Source: a virus. From it: a DNA stretch of 64,000 nucleotides. The notes beneath the pieces were generated by a model. It had not been told where the DNA came from and made no database searches. It worked only from the letters and a program-made list of their open reading frames with translations. The stretch is taken from positions 1 through 64,000 of the IMG/VR virus record IMGVR_UViG_3300025162_000021. One strand, given 5' to 3'. Made by a program: the position numbers and the translations under genes. Within the stretch, counting starts at the first letter, position 1. Every line of letters begins with the position of its first letter. Positions 49,521 to 59,065 of this stretch are shown here, one piece after another.

Positions 49521-52418
49521 ATGGCTTTGGTAAATAAACTTCAAAAGCAGGTGGATCTCCCCGTATGGGAGTGGATGAGATTCCTTCCTCAGGCTACAGC
49601 TGCTGGTACCGCCATGTGCGCCATCGATGATGGTAATGCCAGATACATGTATGTACTCACGGCCACAGCGGTTCCAAACTCCTTCTGGAGATATGATACA
49701 TGGTCTGATGCTTGGGCATTATTGGCCGCTCCCCCTGTAGTTCCAGCCACATCCTTGGGACTTAAGTATTCCAAATACAGTGGATTCAGGGGAAAGGTTC
49801 TCTATGTTCCTGATACTACACATATAAGGATAGCAGGTGTAAGGGCAGGGCTCTTTGATGGCATGACAGTAAGGATAATCTCTGGAACAGGAGCGGGACA
49901 GGAACGCACAGTTACAGCTGGAGGAACCTCAGCGCCTACTGTTGTTGACGGTGGGTTCTTCTCGACAGTATCCGGTGTTGCCACCGCTACAGATGGATTG
50001 AAGAAATGGACATACAATCAATGGCAGGGATATCATTGCAGGGCAACCTATGGAACTGGATTAGGGCAGGTAAGGAAAATATTATACAATGATCCTACAA
50101 TTCTTTATTTCAATGATGTTAACTGGCAGCAACTGGATTCTTGGCATAACACTGGGTGGTCCTCACAGTCTCCTTATGCGGCACCAGCAGCACAGACAGG
50201 GTATCAGATAGAATATTCCACATTGACACTAAGCTCGGCATGGACTACTAGTCCTGATACTACATCAACATTTTTGATACTATCGGGAGGAATATGGGCA
50301 ACATCCTCTGCTGGTACTCCCGGATGGTCAACACACCAATACTATGATATTGCCACTGATGTATGGTATACAAAAACAGCAATAGCGGGTAATATAGTAG
50401 CGGCTTTGGGAACTGACTGGTCTTTGGAGAGGACTGGTGAGATAGGTGGGGCATACGTATCCTCAGTAACTGCAACAGCTGGTACTGCAAGGACATTGAC
50501 AGCATCAACAGCATGGACAGTTGATCAATGGGTTAACTATCAATTAAGAATACTATCTGGAACTGGAGCAGGACAGAGAAGAAGGATAGTTGGTAATACA
50601 GCTACAATTCTTACTGTTGAAAGAAACTTTGATGTTAACCCTGATAATACATCAGTATTCTCCATATTCGCCAATACAGATTTAATGTATTTCTCTGGAG
50701 ATGCACAGGGTAGCCTTCTTAGCTATAATGTTGAACAAGATACTTGGGCTACATCAAACGTATTTGACTTTGGCACCGTAAGACAGGCATACATATCAGT
50801 TCCCGGTGCTACAGGGTGGCCAGCGCAGCAGGAGCCTATTGGGATTACATCCATAGTAAGAGTAACTACAGGTATACTATCTGGAGTTATAAATGTGGCT
50901 GGAACGGGGTACACAATAGGTGATATAGTAACATGTTCAACCTCTGGTACTTTGGGAACATTCATCATAACAGCATGTGCTACTGGCGGTATACCTTCAG
51001 CCATAGCACTATGTGCCTCAGGTTCTGGATATGGTGCTGGATCTTCAGCGACCACTGGAGGTACAGGGTCATCATTGACAATAACCCTTACGGTAGGAAC
51101 AACTGGACTCGTAACCACAGCAATAAACCATGGTCTTGTCTCTGGTCAGTCAATAGTCATTGGTGGCCTTGCCACTGATACGTGGTGGAACAAGTCCTTT
51201 ACTATCCTAGGTGTTGGAGGAACGGCAACATTTTCTCTGGATGGTACAGGAAGCACAGCAACCCCAGCGCTTACAGGAACCCTTAATGCAACCACAGTGA
51301 TAGATATGTCAAAGAACTGGTCAGCAACTGGAAACGGTGAGCATGCTGGAAGGCTATGCCTCCTGCAGGCGGCTGGACCAACCCCCGCTGCTGGTACTGG
51401 CTTGATGGCAACAAGGATAACATCAAATACAGCGAACACCCTTACAATACTTACCAATAATGCCCCTACAAACGGTACGTGGCGGTACATGATTGTGGAC
51501 CCATGCTGCTTTGGCCCCATGACAGTCTACAAGGATACTGGAGGAAGGACCACAGGATATGTAACATCTTCTTCTTCAACTAGCATTACTGATTCCTCAC
51601 AAACATGGAACACATCATTAGCTAATGGAAGGTGGGTGGGATATAGGGTTAGGATAGAGTCAGGTACGGGTGTAGGCAGTGAGGCCGCAATAACATCCAA
51701 TACAGCGACTACATTGAATGTAGCCTCTTGGCCCAATGGAACCCCGGATACTACCTCAAGGTACCGGATAATGGATAGCTTCGGGACATTCACCTCTGGT
51801 GCTGCTGGTGTAGGAACAAACACAGCAATGAACCTACCTGCATCTCTATTGGTAAACAAAAGGCTACGTGTATGTGGAGGATCTGCGGCACCTTATGGAC
51901 AGGAAGTTGTAATAACAGCAAATACAGCTACAACAATAACAACAGCCATTGGTACCCCTTCAAATGTCAATAGCTATACTGTTCTAGAGCCCCCAGCTTC
52001 AGGTACAAATTGTGGTCTTCAATGGATATTCGGTGGTACCTCCAACTATAAGGGAAGAGGAATAATAAAAGCAAGAGGAAACCAGCAGCAATTTGACATG
52101 TATGATATTCCAACTGAGAAATGGGATATATCCTTGCAGTTGGACCCACAGCCAGAGACATTGGTGGTAGGTTCTATGTATGCCTACGATGGTGGCAACA
52201 AGCTATACTTCACTGTAGGAGCAACAGGACGTGTATATGTTATAGACATACCAACATGGATGATACGCTCAGCATCATTGACACCATATGCCCAAGGTGT
52301 AGGCTTGGCTGGTAATAGGATGGAAATAGTAACTACTGTGGATAATCTTGATTACTTATATATAATGAGACATACTGGACAGGAGTTCTGGCGATCATTG
52401 ATATACTGGGAGAGTTAA
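49521..52418 (+). CDS. Large repetitive virion protein
   Basis: 965 aa. Repeated blocks of about 70 residues of the form RI-x-SGTGAGQ-R-x-(I/V) with A-x-T-x-T-x-(L/V) (e.g. TVRIISGTGAGQERTV, LRILSGTGAGQRRRIV, RVRIESGTGVGSEAAI). Trp/Tyr-rich propeller-like strands occur at both ends (DNARYMYVLTATAVPNSFWR; PQPETLVVGSMYAYDGGNKL). It is probably an elongated surface or fibre-like particle protein. Codon use (AGG, ATA) is unlike the head genes. Confidence 0.65.
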   Translation: MALVNKLQKQVDLPVWEWMRFLPQATAAGTAMCAIDDGNARYMYVLTATAVPNSFWRYDTWSDAWALLAAPPVVPATSLGLKYSKYSGFRGKVLYVPDTTHIRIAGVRAGLFDGMTVRIISGTGAGQERTVTAGGTSAPTVVDGGFFSTVSGVATATDGLKKWTYNQWQGYHCRATYGTGLGQVRKILYNDPTILYFNDVNWQQLDSWHNTGWSSQSPYAAPAAQTGYQIEYSTLTLSSAWTTSPDTTSTFLILSGGIWATSSAGTPGWSTHQYYDIATDVWYTKTAIAGNIVAALGTDWSLERTGEIGGAYVSSVTATAGTARTLTASTAWTVDQWVNYQLRILSGTGAGQRRRIVGNTATILTVERNFDVNPDNTSVFSIFANTDLMYFSGDAQGSLLSYNVEQDTWATSNVFDFGTVRQAYISVPGATGWPAQQEPIGITSIVRVTTGILSGVINVAGTGYTIGDIVTCSTSGTLGTFIITACATGGIPSAIALCASGSGYGAGSSATTGGTGSSLTITLTVGTTGLVTTAINHGLVSGQSIVIGGLATDTWWNKSFTILGVGGTATFSLDGTGSTATPALTGTLNATTVIDMSKNWSATGNGEHAGRLCLLQAAGPTPAAGTGLMATRITSNTANTLTILTNNAPTNGTWRYMIVDPCCFGPMTVYKDTGGRTTGYVTSSSSTSITDSSQTWNTSLANGRWVGYRVRIESGTGVGSEAAITSNTATTLNVASWPNGTPDTTSRYRIMDSFGTFTSGAAGVGTNTAMNLPASLLVNKRLRVCGGSAAPYGQEVVITANTATTITTAIGTPSNVNSYTVLEPPASGTNCGLQWIFGGTSNYKGRGIIKARGNQQQFDMYDIPTEKWDISLQLDPQPETLVVGSMYAYDGGNKLYFTVGATGRVYVIDIPTWMIRSASLTPYAQGVGLAGNRMEIVTTVDNLDYLYIMRHTGQEFWRSLIYWES

Positions 52419-52928
52419 GTGGCTATTACTATTATCGCTTTAATGACGAGCGGGGGTAGCCCATATAACGGGTATACCCCTCTGATTGATATATACAAGG
52501 TGTCTGATGGCACCCATGTAGTCACCGCAACCTCAATGACCCAGATCGGGTCTACAGGAATATACAAATATGATTTCACTGGGTTTCTATATGGAATAAA
52601 CTATACATACCTAATAACTGGAAACTCGTCAGTTCCTCCAAATGAAAGGTACCAATGGGGCTCGGTCATGCAGGATGTCCCTGACAGGACAGTAGGTACT
52701 GTGCAGACAGATGGTGGTAACTCGGCTACTCAGTTCAAGTCAGACCGTTCCGAGACTACGGTTGACTTCTGGAAGGATGCATTATGCCTATTATTCATAA
52801 ATGGGGCTACCGTACCAGAAGTAAAAAAGGTAACTGCATATGATGGCTCTACAAAGATACTAACCTTCACCAATGGATATACAGGAACACCCTCCAATGG
52901 AGATACTTACGCACTTATAAGCTTCTAA
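52419..52928 (+). CDS. Virion accessory protein
   Basis: 169 aa; GTG start immediately after the preceding TAA. Beta-rich first half (TPLIDIYKVSDGTHVVTATS) resembling small Ig-like structural domains, then a DFWKDALCLLFINGATVPEV region. Follows the large repetitive protein and shares its codon style, so it may be its partner. Confidence 0.55.
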   Translation: MAITIIALMTSGGSPYNGYTPLIDIYKVSDGTHVVTATSMTQIGSTGIYKYDFTGFLYGINYTYLITGNSSVPPNERYQWGSVMQDVPDRTVGTVQTDGGNSATQFKSDRSETTVDFWKDALCLLFINGATVPEVKKVTAYDGSTKILTFTNGYTGTPSNGDTYALISF

Positions 52929-52938
52929 GGGGTATTGA

Positions 52939-54294
52939 ATGTCAAGGATACTATTTGATGCGTTTGACACTCAAAGCCCTGTAACCTACCCTGTCTCCAT
53001 AACAGAATCAATATCAAACTCCTCTGACACCTCAAGTGCGGCTACTGGCTCAGCTACCTGGCCAGTAGCCATTGTTGAATCTGGTATAACTTCTGGAGAT
53101 TCTCAGTCCTCTCTTCTGACGGCAGCAGTAACGATTCTTGAAAATGGAACCGTATCTGGCGACTCACAATCCAAGATACTAACGACTTCCGTATCTATTA
53201 CGGAGTCCGGTACTGTTTCAGGCGACTCCTCTTCAGCGATTGCCGGCTCGCCGGTATCTATTACTGAGAGTGGTACAGTATCAGGGGACTCTCAATCCTC
53301 CTCCCTAACAGCCGTGGCGACTATAACGGAGGCTACGAATAGTTCTGATACTGGCGGTGCTACTAGGTACGTACCTGCTTCAATCACAGAGAACGGAGTA
53401 ACCTCAGGGGACTCTTCGACCGGGGTAGCAGGATCTCCTGTTTCCATAACAGAGAGTGGTGTTACTTCCGGTGATACACAATCTAGTTCTTTAATCAATG
53501 TTGTAGCTATCTTAGAAAATGGCACAGTGTCAGGGGATTCCCAGTCAAATACTTTAACTACCACATCTGCGATTGTAGAGCCTACTTCTAGCTCGGATAC
53601 TTCTAGTGCGATCAGATACATTCCTGCCGCTATATCTGAGAGTGGAACTGTGTCAGGAGATTCCTCAACTGGGACCTCAGGTACTCCAGTTGCCGTCGTA
53701 GAGTCAGGAACTGTATCCGGCGATTCTAGCTCAGCTAAGCAAACATTTGTAGTCTCCATTTTAGAAACTAATAATCTTTTAGACTACCCATCTTCTGGTA
53801 GTATTCTAGCTTCAATCGATGAATTTTCTCCTCTCAATGATTCTAGTCAAGTTTATGGCCCTAATAGATTAACTCTCCTAGACGCCGCATCTATTTTTGA
53901 TGTTCTCTCTCATTACCATCGAGGTATTGAAAATTACACAAGATTCTTCGCAGACTTAGTATCTCCGAGGTCTTCTTTGATTGTCTCCAGGATCTTACAC
54001 AGATATGAAAACGATAGCCATGGCGTGACTGATGCTTTATCGCACCCTCCATTATCTCCAAAAAGTCTCATAGCGAGTACAGAATCGATTTATGATGTTC
54101 TTACTTCCTCAAAGTATGGATTAAGCCGAGCTCAGCAAGATAAGGAATCATATACAGATTTTGTTACAGCGTTAAAAATCACCTCATTAAATAGATCTAT
54201 TCACGATACCGAGTCATCTACGGATCGAATGAATAAATCTAACATTATACAGGTGAACCTGTCTACTAATTTAAGTATCAAGGATAACAAATAA
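52939..54294 (+). CDS. Repeat protein of the virion block
   Basis: 451 aa. About residues 40-270 consist of roughly ten degenerate repeats of 22-24 residues with the core (I/V)-E-(S/N)-G-T-V-S-G-D-S-(Q/S)-S, e.g. SITESGTVSGDSSSAIAGSP and SITENGVTSGDSSTGVAGSP. A helical Asp/Ser-rich C-terminal part follows. This may be a surface adhesin-like or fibre-shaft protein. No family recognised. Confidence 0.6.
   Translation: MSRILFDAFDTQSPVTYPVSITESISNSSDTSSAATGSATWPVAIVESGITSGDSQSSLLTAAVTILENGTVSGDSQSKILTTSVSITESGTVSGDSSSAIAGSPVSITESGTVSGDSQSSSLTAVATITEATNSSDTGGATRYVPASITENGVTSGDSSTGVAGSPVSITESGVTSGDTQSSSLINVVAILENGTVSGDSQSNTLTTTSAIVEPTSSSDTSSAIRYIPAAISESGTVSGDSSTGTSGTPVAVVESGTVSGDSSSAKQTFVVSILETNNLLDYPSSGSILASIDEFSPLNDSSQVYGPNRLTLLDAASIFDVLSHYHRGIENYTRFFADLVSPRSSLIVSRILHRYENDSHGVTDALSHPPLSPKSLIASTESIYDVLTSSKYGLSRAQQDKESYTDFVTALKITSLNRSIHDTESSTDRMNKSNIIQVNLSTNLSIKDNK
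53060..53740 (+). repeat. Degenerate tandem repeats, coding, about 69 nt per unit
   Basis: Units code for the SITESGTVSGDS-type repeat. Identity between units is higher in protein than in DNA, so they are old or under codon divergence. No spacers, so not CRISPR. Confidence 0.7.
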
Positions 54295-55439
54295 TGACCA
54301 AGCTGGACTTGCTTTTCACGTATACTTTAGCTCAAAGAAGAGACTCTTGGATCCAGATGGGACAAGCGGAGTCTGTTAATACACAAAAAAGCTTCACTAA
54401 TGGGACCTTCCTTCGAGTTGTAGAGCCAGGCGTTCCGCTCAATGGTGCAGTGATATATGTAAATGAAGACTTTACTGACACGGGATTTTCCTGGAATAAT
54501 TACTATGTCAGTAATTTAGCGACCGGGACTATCCAAAGCGCCAACATCATCTCCCCTTATCTTTATATTATATTGACTCAGGCGCAGTTTCAATCCATAA
54601 CTGATCCTTTTAATCCAGCATGGATTCCTTTCACTGAACTAGAAAATCAAAACGACATTACATCTACAATAACTATTACTACTGATGAACTAAATATGAT
54701 TTTCTCAGAGGCTGGAGTTCCCTTCATTAAATTCGAGGAGTTAGAATTTACACAGGAGGAATTCTTAGATAATGTCGTTCGTCCCTGTCTCTATGAGTAC
54801 TACAAATGGTTTCCCATAATAACGATTGGCAAGTACCCTATGACGACACAGGGCTTCGAAATCCCATTTCCTGATCCAGTGGGAGCTCATACGACATTCG
54901 GAGTACATCGTGCTTATGTGAATCCAGGGTATCCTATTTCTATGGACAAGGGTAATCCCATATCTCGTTACTTTGATGAAGTTATTTTATCTACTTCTTC
55001 CCAGGGATCCTTCGCAAACCCCGCTATCAATTGGAAAAAGAAGCAAGGGTATGCTAATACAGGCTCCTTTTCCACCTTTATTATGGAAAGGGCTGTGAGA
55101 CAAGGAGTCATTAATTATGGTGCGAGAACTCGAGTACGGACAGATATTCAAAACGGAAAGGTTATAGGTTACGCCAATAAAATGGGCCTCCTTGAAATAG
55201 AGTGGGCTACTCTTTCTACTGACTGGGACGACATACCTTTTAATCGTCGAAGTGAGGCAAGAGAGCTAGCTACCGCTAAAGTACTAAGAACACTTGCAAT
55301 GTTGAGATCACAAGTCAAGACTACGGATATGGGGACAATTGATTATTCAGGCTTCCTGGCAAGAGCAGACAAACTTGAAGAAAAAGTTATCGCGCTTTGG
55401 CAGGCCGCAAGCAAGGTCATCATCATCCGCGGCAATTAA
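54294..55439 (+). CDS. Virion protein, possibly neck or tail completion
   Basis: 381 aa, TAATG overlap with the repeat protein gene. The N-terminal beta domain (FLRVVEPGVPLNGAVIYVNE) is followed by a helical and beta middle (EFLDNVVRPCLYEYYKWFPI) and a charged C-terminal helix with many Arg (RRSEARELATAKVLRTLAML). The last virion gene before a strong terminator. Family not recognised. Confidence 0.55.
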   Translation: MTKLDLLFTYTLAQRRDSWIQMGQAESVNTQKSFTNGTFLRVVEPGVPLNGAVIYVNEDFTDTGFSWNNYYVSNLATGTIQSANIISPYLYIILTQAQFQSITDPFNPAWIPFTELENQNDITSTITITTDELNMIFSEAGVPFIKFEELEFTQEEFLDNVVRPCLYEYYKWFPIITIGKYPMTTQGFEIPFPDPVGAHTTFGVHRAYVNPGYPISMDKGNPISRYFDEVILSTSSQGSFANPAINWKKKQGYANTGSFSTFIMERAVRQGVINYGARTRVRTDIQNGKVIGYANKMGLLEIEWATLSTDWDDIPFNRRSEARELATAKVLRTLAMLRSQVKTTDMGTIDYSGFLARADKLEEKVIALWQAASKVIIIRGN

Positions 55440-55492
55440 TAATATAGAAGAGGATGATAGCCTTAATTACATAAATAGACTTGTATTTATAC

Positions 55493-55545
55493 TAAGGGAT
55501 GCTCGACTAGAGCATCCCTTAATATTCATATATTTTTATATTATT
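55493..55545 (+). terminator. Terminator of the plus-strand virion block
   Basis: TAAGGGATGCTC (55493-55504), loop GACTA, GAGCATCCCTTA (55510-55521), then a long AT-rich stretch with T runs. Perfect 12-bp stem. The remaining bases to 55664 hold a TATAAT box (55640-55645) and no gene. Confidence 0.88.
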
Positions 55546-55664
55546 TATTTTTATATTAATAGATATCAGGATTTCGCAACTCTAGATATGCGAATTTCGC
55601 AGATCTAGGGGTAAAACAATATAATTAGAGCCTAAGTGCTATAATAAAAAAGGATGAAAATCAA

Positions 55665-56936
55665 ATGAACGAAGTCTTTAAGACAGTAATGAAATTCATT
55701 AAGGCAGAGCCATCAAGTCACCACACAAATCCCTGGTTTAGAAGACTAGGATTCCTAGCTGTAGGTCTCGTGGATGTTTTAATCGGGGTGAACTTTTTCT
55801 CTTCATTGGGAGAATCTTGGATTATGCCTTTTGCTGGCGCAATTCTTGTATTCATGAAAATCTGGCAATGGATATCTGCAAACCATGAGAAAAAAAGCCT
55901 CTTCAAAAAGAGGCTCCACTACATAACCTGGTTTACTATTGCAGTAATGTCCATCATAGCTGCCATATCTTTTGGATTGGCTATTTCGTATGCTACAAAT
56001 AGTGATGTCACAAAAATTGTAGGACTACAGTCCGTCAAAGACCAGGCTATAACAACTCAACTTCAGTCTTTAGCAGTTGAGAGAAAATCGATACAAACCC
56101 AAATAGATGATATTCTCGTTAAAGAAAGTCAGTTAACTCAATATGATACCAAAGCAAGAACTGCGATGGAAACTCAGTTAAAGGATGTGCGTAGTCGCGC
56201 AGACTCTTTGGATGCTAAGATTAATGCTTTCAATAGCGGCACAGCATCGGATATTGCTAAGCAGAGGGTGGCAGTGAATGCGCAGTTAATATTCAGCCAA
56301 ATATTCTCTGAAGCTGGAGCCAGACCCGCAATTATGATATTCTTCTTATTGTTCGGTTTAGCAATTGAGTTAACTCTAGCCCTATCTGCTATACCGGCTG
56401 CAGGAGAATTAGAGGTAGTCGTAGAAAAATCACAAAAAGAAACCACAGTAGATTTTATGTCGGAGTTAAGCAAACTTCAATTTCAAATTGAACAACAACA
56501 AAAAGAAATCGAAGCAAGGCGAGCTGAAGCCATGGCGGCACCAATAAAGAAACCTAAAAAGGTATATAATAAGAAGATAAAGTTGAATCAGGAGGAAATG
56601 ACTACATTTGTCGCAAACATTAGTAATCCTCCGGAGCCTTCTGAGGCCTTGAAAGCCATATTTAATCCTCCTGTAGTTGAAGAAGAGCCTGTAATGATAC
56701 GGTTTGCGATGGAGTTATTTGAAAATGGGGTCCATCCATATCTGAAGACCGCAGAAGAGACATCGGATATTCTTAAGATATCTCGAGAAGACGGAAATAG
56801 AATGTTTAAGTTTTTATCTGAATTAAAGGGACCAACTGGCTTTACTCTATTAGAGTTCAGAAAAGAAAGCCAAGCGTGGTATCCTAATTATACTAGTGAA
56901 GTAACAAAGCATTGGCTCAAAGAACTAAAAGATTAA
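55665..56936 (+). CDS. Multi-pass membrane protein with coiled coil
   Basis: 423 aa, AAGGATG upstream. Hydrophobic segments: LGFLAVGLVDVLIGVNFF (29-46), PFAGAILVFMKIWQWI, YITWFTIAVMSIIAAISFGL, and IMIFFLLFGLAIELTLALSA (about 225-245). Between the last two is a coiled coil (VERKSIQTQIDDILVKESQL); a polar cytoplasmic C-terminal domain of about 170 residues follows. Role unknown; superinfection exclusion or signalling at the host membrane are possibilities only. A hairpin in its coding region (55893-55914) has a T tract only on the minus strand. Confidence 0.6.
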   Translation: MNEVFKTVMKFIKAEPSSHHTNPWFRRLGFLAVGLVDVLIGVNFFSSLGESWIMPFAGAILVFMKIWQWISANHEKKSLFKKRLHYITWFTIAVMSIIAAISFGLAISYATNSDVTKIVGLQSVKDQAITTQLQSLAVERKSIQTQIDDILVKESQLTQYDTKARTAMETQLKDVRSRADSLDAKINAFNSGTASDIAKQRVAVNAQLIFSQIFSEAGARPAIMIFFLLFGLAIELTLALSAIPAAGELEVVVEKSQKETTVDFMSELSKLQFQIEQQQKEIEARRAEAMAAPIKKPKKVYNKKIKLNQEEMTTFVANISNPPEPSEALKAIFNPPVVEEEPVMIRFAMELFENGVHPYLKTAEETSDILKISREDGNRMFKFLSELKGPTGFTLLEFRKESQAWYPNYTSEVTKHWLKELKD

Positions 56937-56952
56937 GCATGAGGAGTACTAC

Positions 56953-57312
56953 ATGGCCAATTTGAGGTTATCTGATTTCGAAAGAAATCTGGTAAATGAA
57001 ATATCAACAATATCAGGCTACCCAGTTTCTATTGTAAGGGAGGTCCTTGAGTTCACTTTTCTTAGACAAATAGAACAGTATATGGACAAAGAGGAGCTAA
57101 TGATTCCTTTTCTAGGGAAAACAAAAGTTGTATATAAAGGAGACACCTTTATCTCTGGGGCTAAGATGGCCGAGATAGATGTTCTATTTCAGCCATCTGA
57201 CCTTTTGAAAAGAGTCATAGGCGATGTAGAGGACGACGAGCCAGGTATTATAGAGGGCTTGTTACAAAAGAAAATAAGAAATTCTTTACAGAATATATTA
57301 GAAGAGAAATAA
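56953..57312 (+). CDS. Hypothetical protein, HU/IHF-like pattern
   Basis: 119 aa. VNEISTISGYPVSIVREVLE followed by EELMIPFLGKTKVVYKGDTF recalls the helix-then-beta-arm layout of HU/IHF or of small phage regulators, but the arm residues are not conserved. Function open. Confidence 0.5.
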   Translation: MANLRLSDFERNLVNEISTISGYPVSIVREVLEFTFLRQIEQYMDKEELMIPFLGKTKVVYKGDTFISGAKMAEIDVLFQPSDLLKRVIGDVEDDEPGIIEGLLQKKIRNSLQNILEEK

Positions 57313-57326
57313 GGAGAATAGATTAT

Positions 57327-57815
57327 ATGGTTTTTAATAGTGAGCATGTAATGAAGTGCTTGATCGATCCTCAGGGCTGGGCGACGCCTCAACAGCACGG
57401 GGTTGATCTTAATGTTATCGGCATTATGAAAGTTAATGGTGGACAAATTCTAAAGGAAAAGACTGCGTTGCAGACAGCCACACCCGTTGGTGTCAGCCGA
57501 GATGAGCAGACACATATTACTTATTGGGACTTGGAACCAGGTTATATGTACGCTATAACGTTCTCTCAGGGAATTGAAGTACCAGCTAACGCTAAAGCTA
57601 ATATTATTCATCGTAGTTCTGTGCTTCGAGCAGGCGCAATGTTATTCAGCGCTGAATACGATGCCGGGTTTAAGACGAATAATATGGGGGCATTTATGAT
57701 TACGACTGCGCCTTTGCGTATTGAGCAGCAATCGCGATTGGCTCAGGTCGTAATGTGTGAGACCGAAGAGACATCGAGTCTTTATGACGGCCAATGGCAG
57801 GGTGGGAAGAATTAA
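57327..57815 (+). CDS. dUTPase/dCTP deaminase-like enzyme
   Basis: 162 aa. Trimeric dUTPase-fold motifs: QHGVDL (24-28), HRSSVLRAG (95-103), SAEYDAGFKTNNMGAFM (108-124), RIEQQSRLAQVVMCETEET, and the C-terminal LYDGQWQGGKN. The Q(Y/W)QG tail is typical of Dcd-type proteins. It would lower dUTP or make dUMP for thymidylate synthesis. Overlaps the MazG-like gene by 1 nt (TAATG). Confidence 0.8.
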   Translation: MVFNSEHVMKCLIDPQGWATPQQHGVDLNVIGIMKVNGGQILKEKTALQTATPVGVSRDEQTHITYWDLEPGYMYAITFSQGIEVPANAKANIIHRSSVLRAGAMLFSAEYDAGFKTNNMGAFMITTAPLRIEQQSRLAQVVMCETEETSSLYDGQWQGGKN

Positions 57816-58204
57816 TGGAATCCCCGAATGTAGATTACAAGAAGATTATGGAAATTCAGAAAGAAAATCTCCCTGACTGGCCCGGGATATACGAGAGTGG
57901 TATCGAGGGTATCGAAAGAGACCTAGATTTCTCAATGGACGTGAGAAATATTTTGCATACTAGGCGTATTTTTGGTCTAGAGAAGTATGGTGAAATGTCT
58001 TACGAGAGCTCCCTTGCAAATACTTTGGTAGCGCCCACAATTGCTTTAGCAAAGGAAGAGCTGCAGGATTGTTTGAATTATATCATGCATGAGATATATA
58101 AGAATGGCATTACAGGTGACTCCGAATTGATAGTGGAGTTAAAGAGAAGCGCCAGACTAGCTTATGCAGTACTGCACGACTTAAATAAATTCTATCCAGG
58201 CTAG
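57815..58204 (+). CDS. MazG-like nucleotide pyrophosphohydrolase
   Basis: 129 aa from ATG 57815 (TAATG overlap); a longer frame begins at 57794. ILHTRRIFGLEKYGEMSYES, then LAKEELQDCLNYIMHEIY gives the helix-rich E-E-x-x-D metal motif of the MazG/dATP-dGTP pyrophosphohydrolase group. The neighbouring nucleotide-pool enzymes agree. The link to a particular subfamily is uncertain. Confidence 0.6.
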   Translation: MESPNVDYKKIMEIQKENLPDWPGIYESGIEGIERDLDFSMDVRNILHTRRIFGLEKYGEMSYESSLANTLVAPTIALAKEELQDCLNYIMHEIYKNGITGDSELIVELKRSARLAYAVLHDLNKFYPG

Positions 58205-58231
58205 CATATTATATCTCTATAAAGGATTAAA

Positions 58232-59065
58232 ATGAATATCGCACATGAGGCACCTCTAAATTACTTAGAGGCAGTAAGAGCAGTAACTGACTACGATTAC
58301 TGCCTTGTACACCGTTTGTCTAACCTCAGATACTTTAATTTCTTTAAGAAAAGTGTGGAGGCTGGAAGAAGAGTTATCCTAGATAACTCTCTGTTTGAGT
58401 TAGGCACCTCCTTCGATCCAGAGCAGTACTTGGAGTGGATTGAAAAATTAGGCCCAACGGAAGTTATAGCTCCTGATGTGTTTAATGATTTCCAGAAAAA
58501 CCTGAATTCTTTAAAAAGTTTCAATCTTATTTTTCGAAAAAGATTTCCACACACGAAATTAATCGGAGCTATTCACGGAGTTTCCAACATAGAGCTCTTG
58601 CATTCATTCGAGACTGCTATACATTATTGTGATAAGATAGCAATACCTTTTGGGTCTAAGGCCTTTGAAGGGCCTGTGTTGGAAGACTTAGACTCCGAAT
58701 TAAGCAGAATGAAAGACGACCTTCTATATAGGAAGTCGATGAATAGAATTTTATTTATTAAAAATGACTTGAAGAAGCGGTATGACTTATCAGTATTTAA
58801 AAAGTTTCCACTGCACCTACTCGGGTGTCACTATGGAATGGAACTCAAGCTATATAAGTATAAAACATCAATGTTTCCCTTCATCGAAACTGCGGATACC
58901 TCTCATCCCGTAGCTGCTGCATTGGAGAATAATTACTACAAAGAAAACTTATATTATTACAAACCTAAGGTCAAGATAGATGAGGTATTTGAAATTCCCT
59001 ATATCGATTCTAGGAAGGACTTAATGGTTATGAACATCGGCCGTTTTAGGAGAGAATTCTTATGA
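58232..59065 (+). CDS. dpdA: DpdA-like DNA 7-deazaguanine transglycosylase
   Basis: 277 aa, AAAGGAT upstream. TGT-fold features: VILDNSLFELG (first Asp, D51), IAPDVFNDF (82 and 86), KLIGAIHGVSNIEL (110-122), FPLHLLGCHYGMELK, and the second acid site in FIETADTSHP (D222). The absence of the tRNA-TGT zinc site and the short length fit phage DpdA enzymes that swap guanine for 7-deazaguanine in DNA. FolE2, QueE, QueC and the transporter in the same window support this. ATGA-type overlap with the kinase gene. Confidence 0.82.
   Translation: MNIAHEAPLNYLEAVRAVTDYDYCLVHRLSNLRYFNFFKKSVEAGRRVILDNSLFELGTSFDPEQYLEWIEKLGPTEVIAPDVFNDFQKNLNSLKSFNLIFRKRFPHTKLIGAIHGVSNIELLHSFETAIHYCDKIAIPFGSKAFEGPVLEDLDSELSRMKDDLLYRKSMNRILFIKNDLKKRYDLSVFKKFPLHLLGCHYGMELKLYKYKTSMFPFIETADTSHPVAAALENNYYKENLYYYKPKVKIDEVFEIPYIDSRKDLMVMNIGRFRREFL

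Noticed and set aside
53060-53740. Repeats considered as a CRISPR array
   Set aside because: The repeats are coding, imperfect and have no unique spacers.
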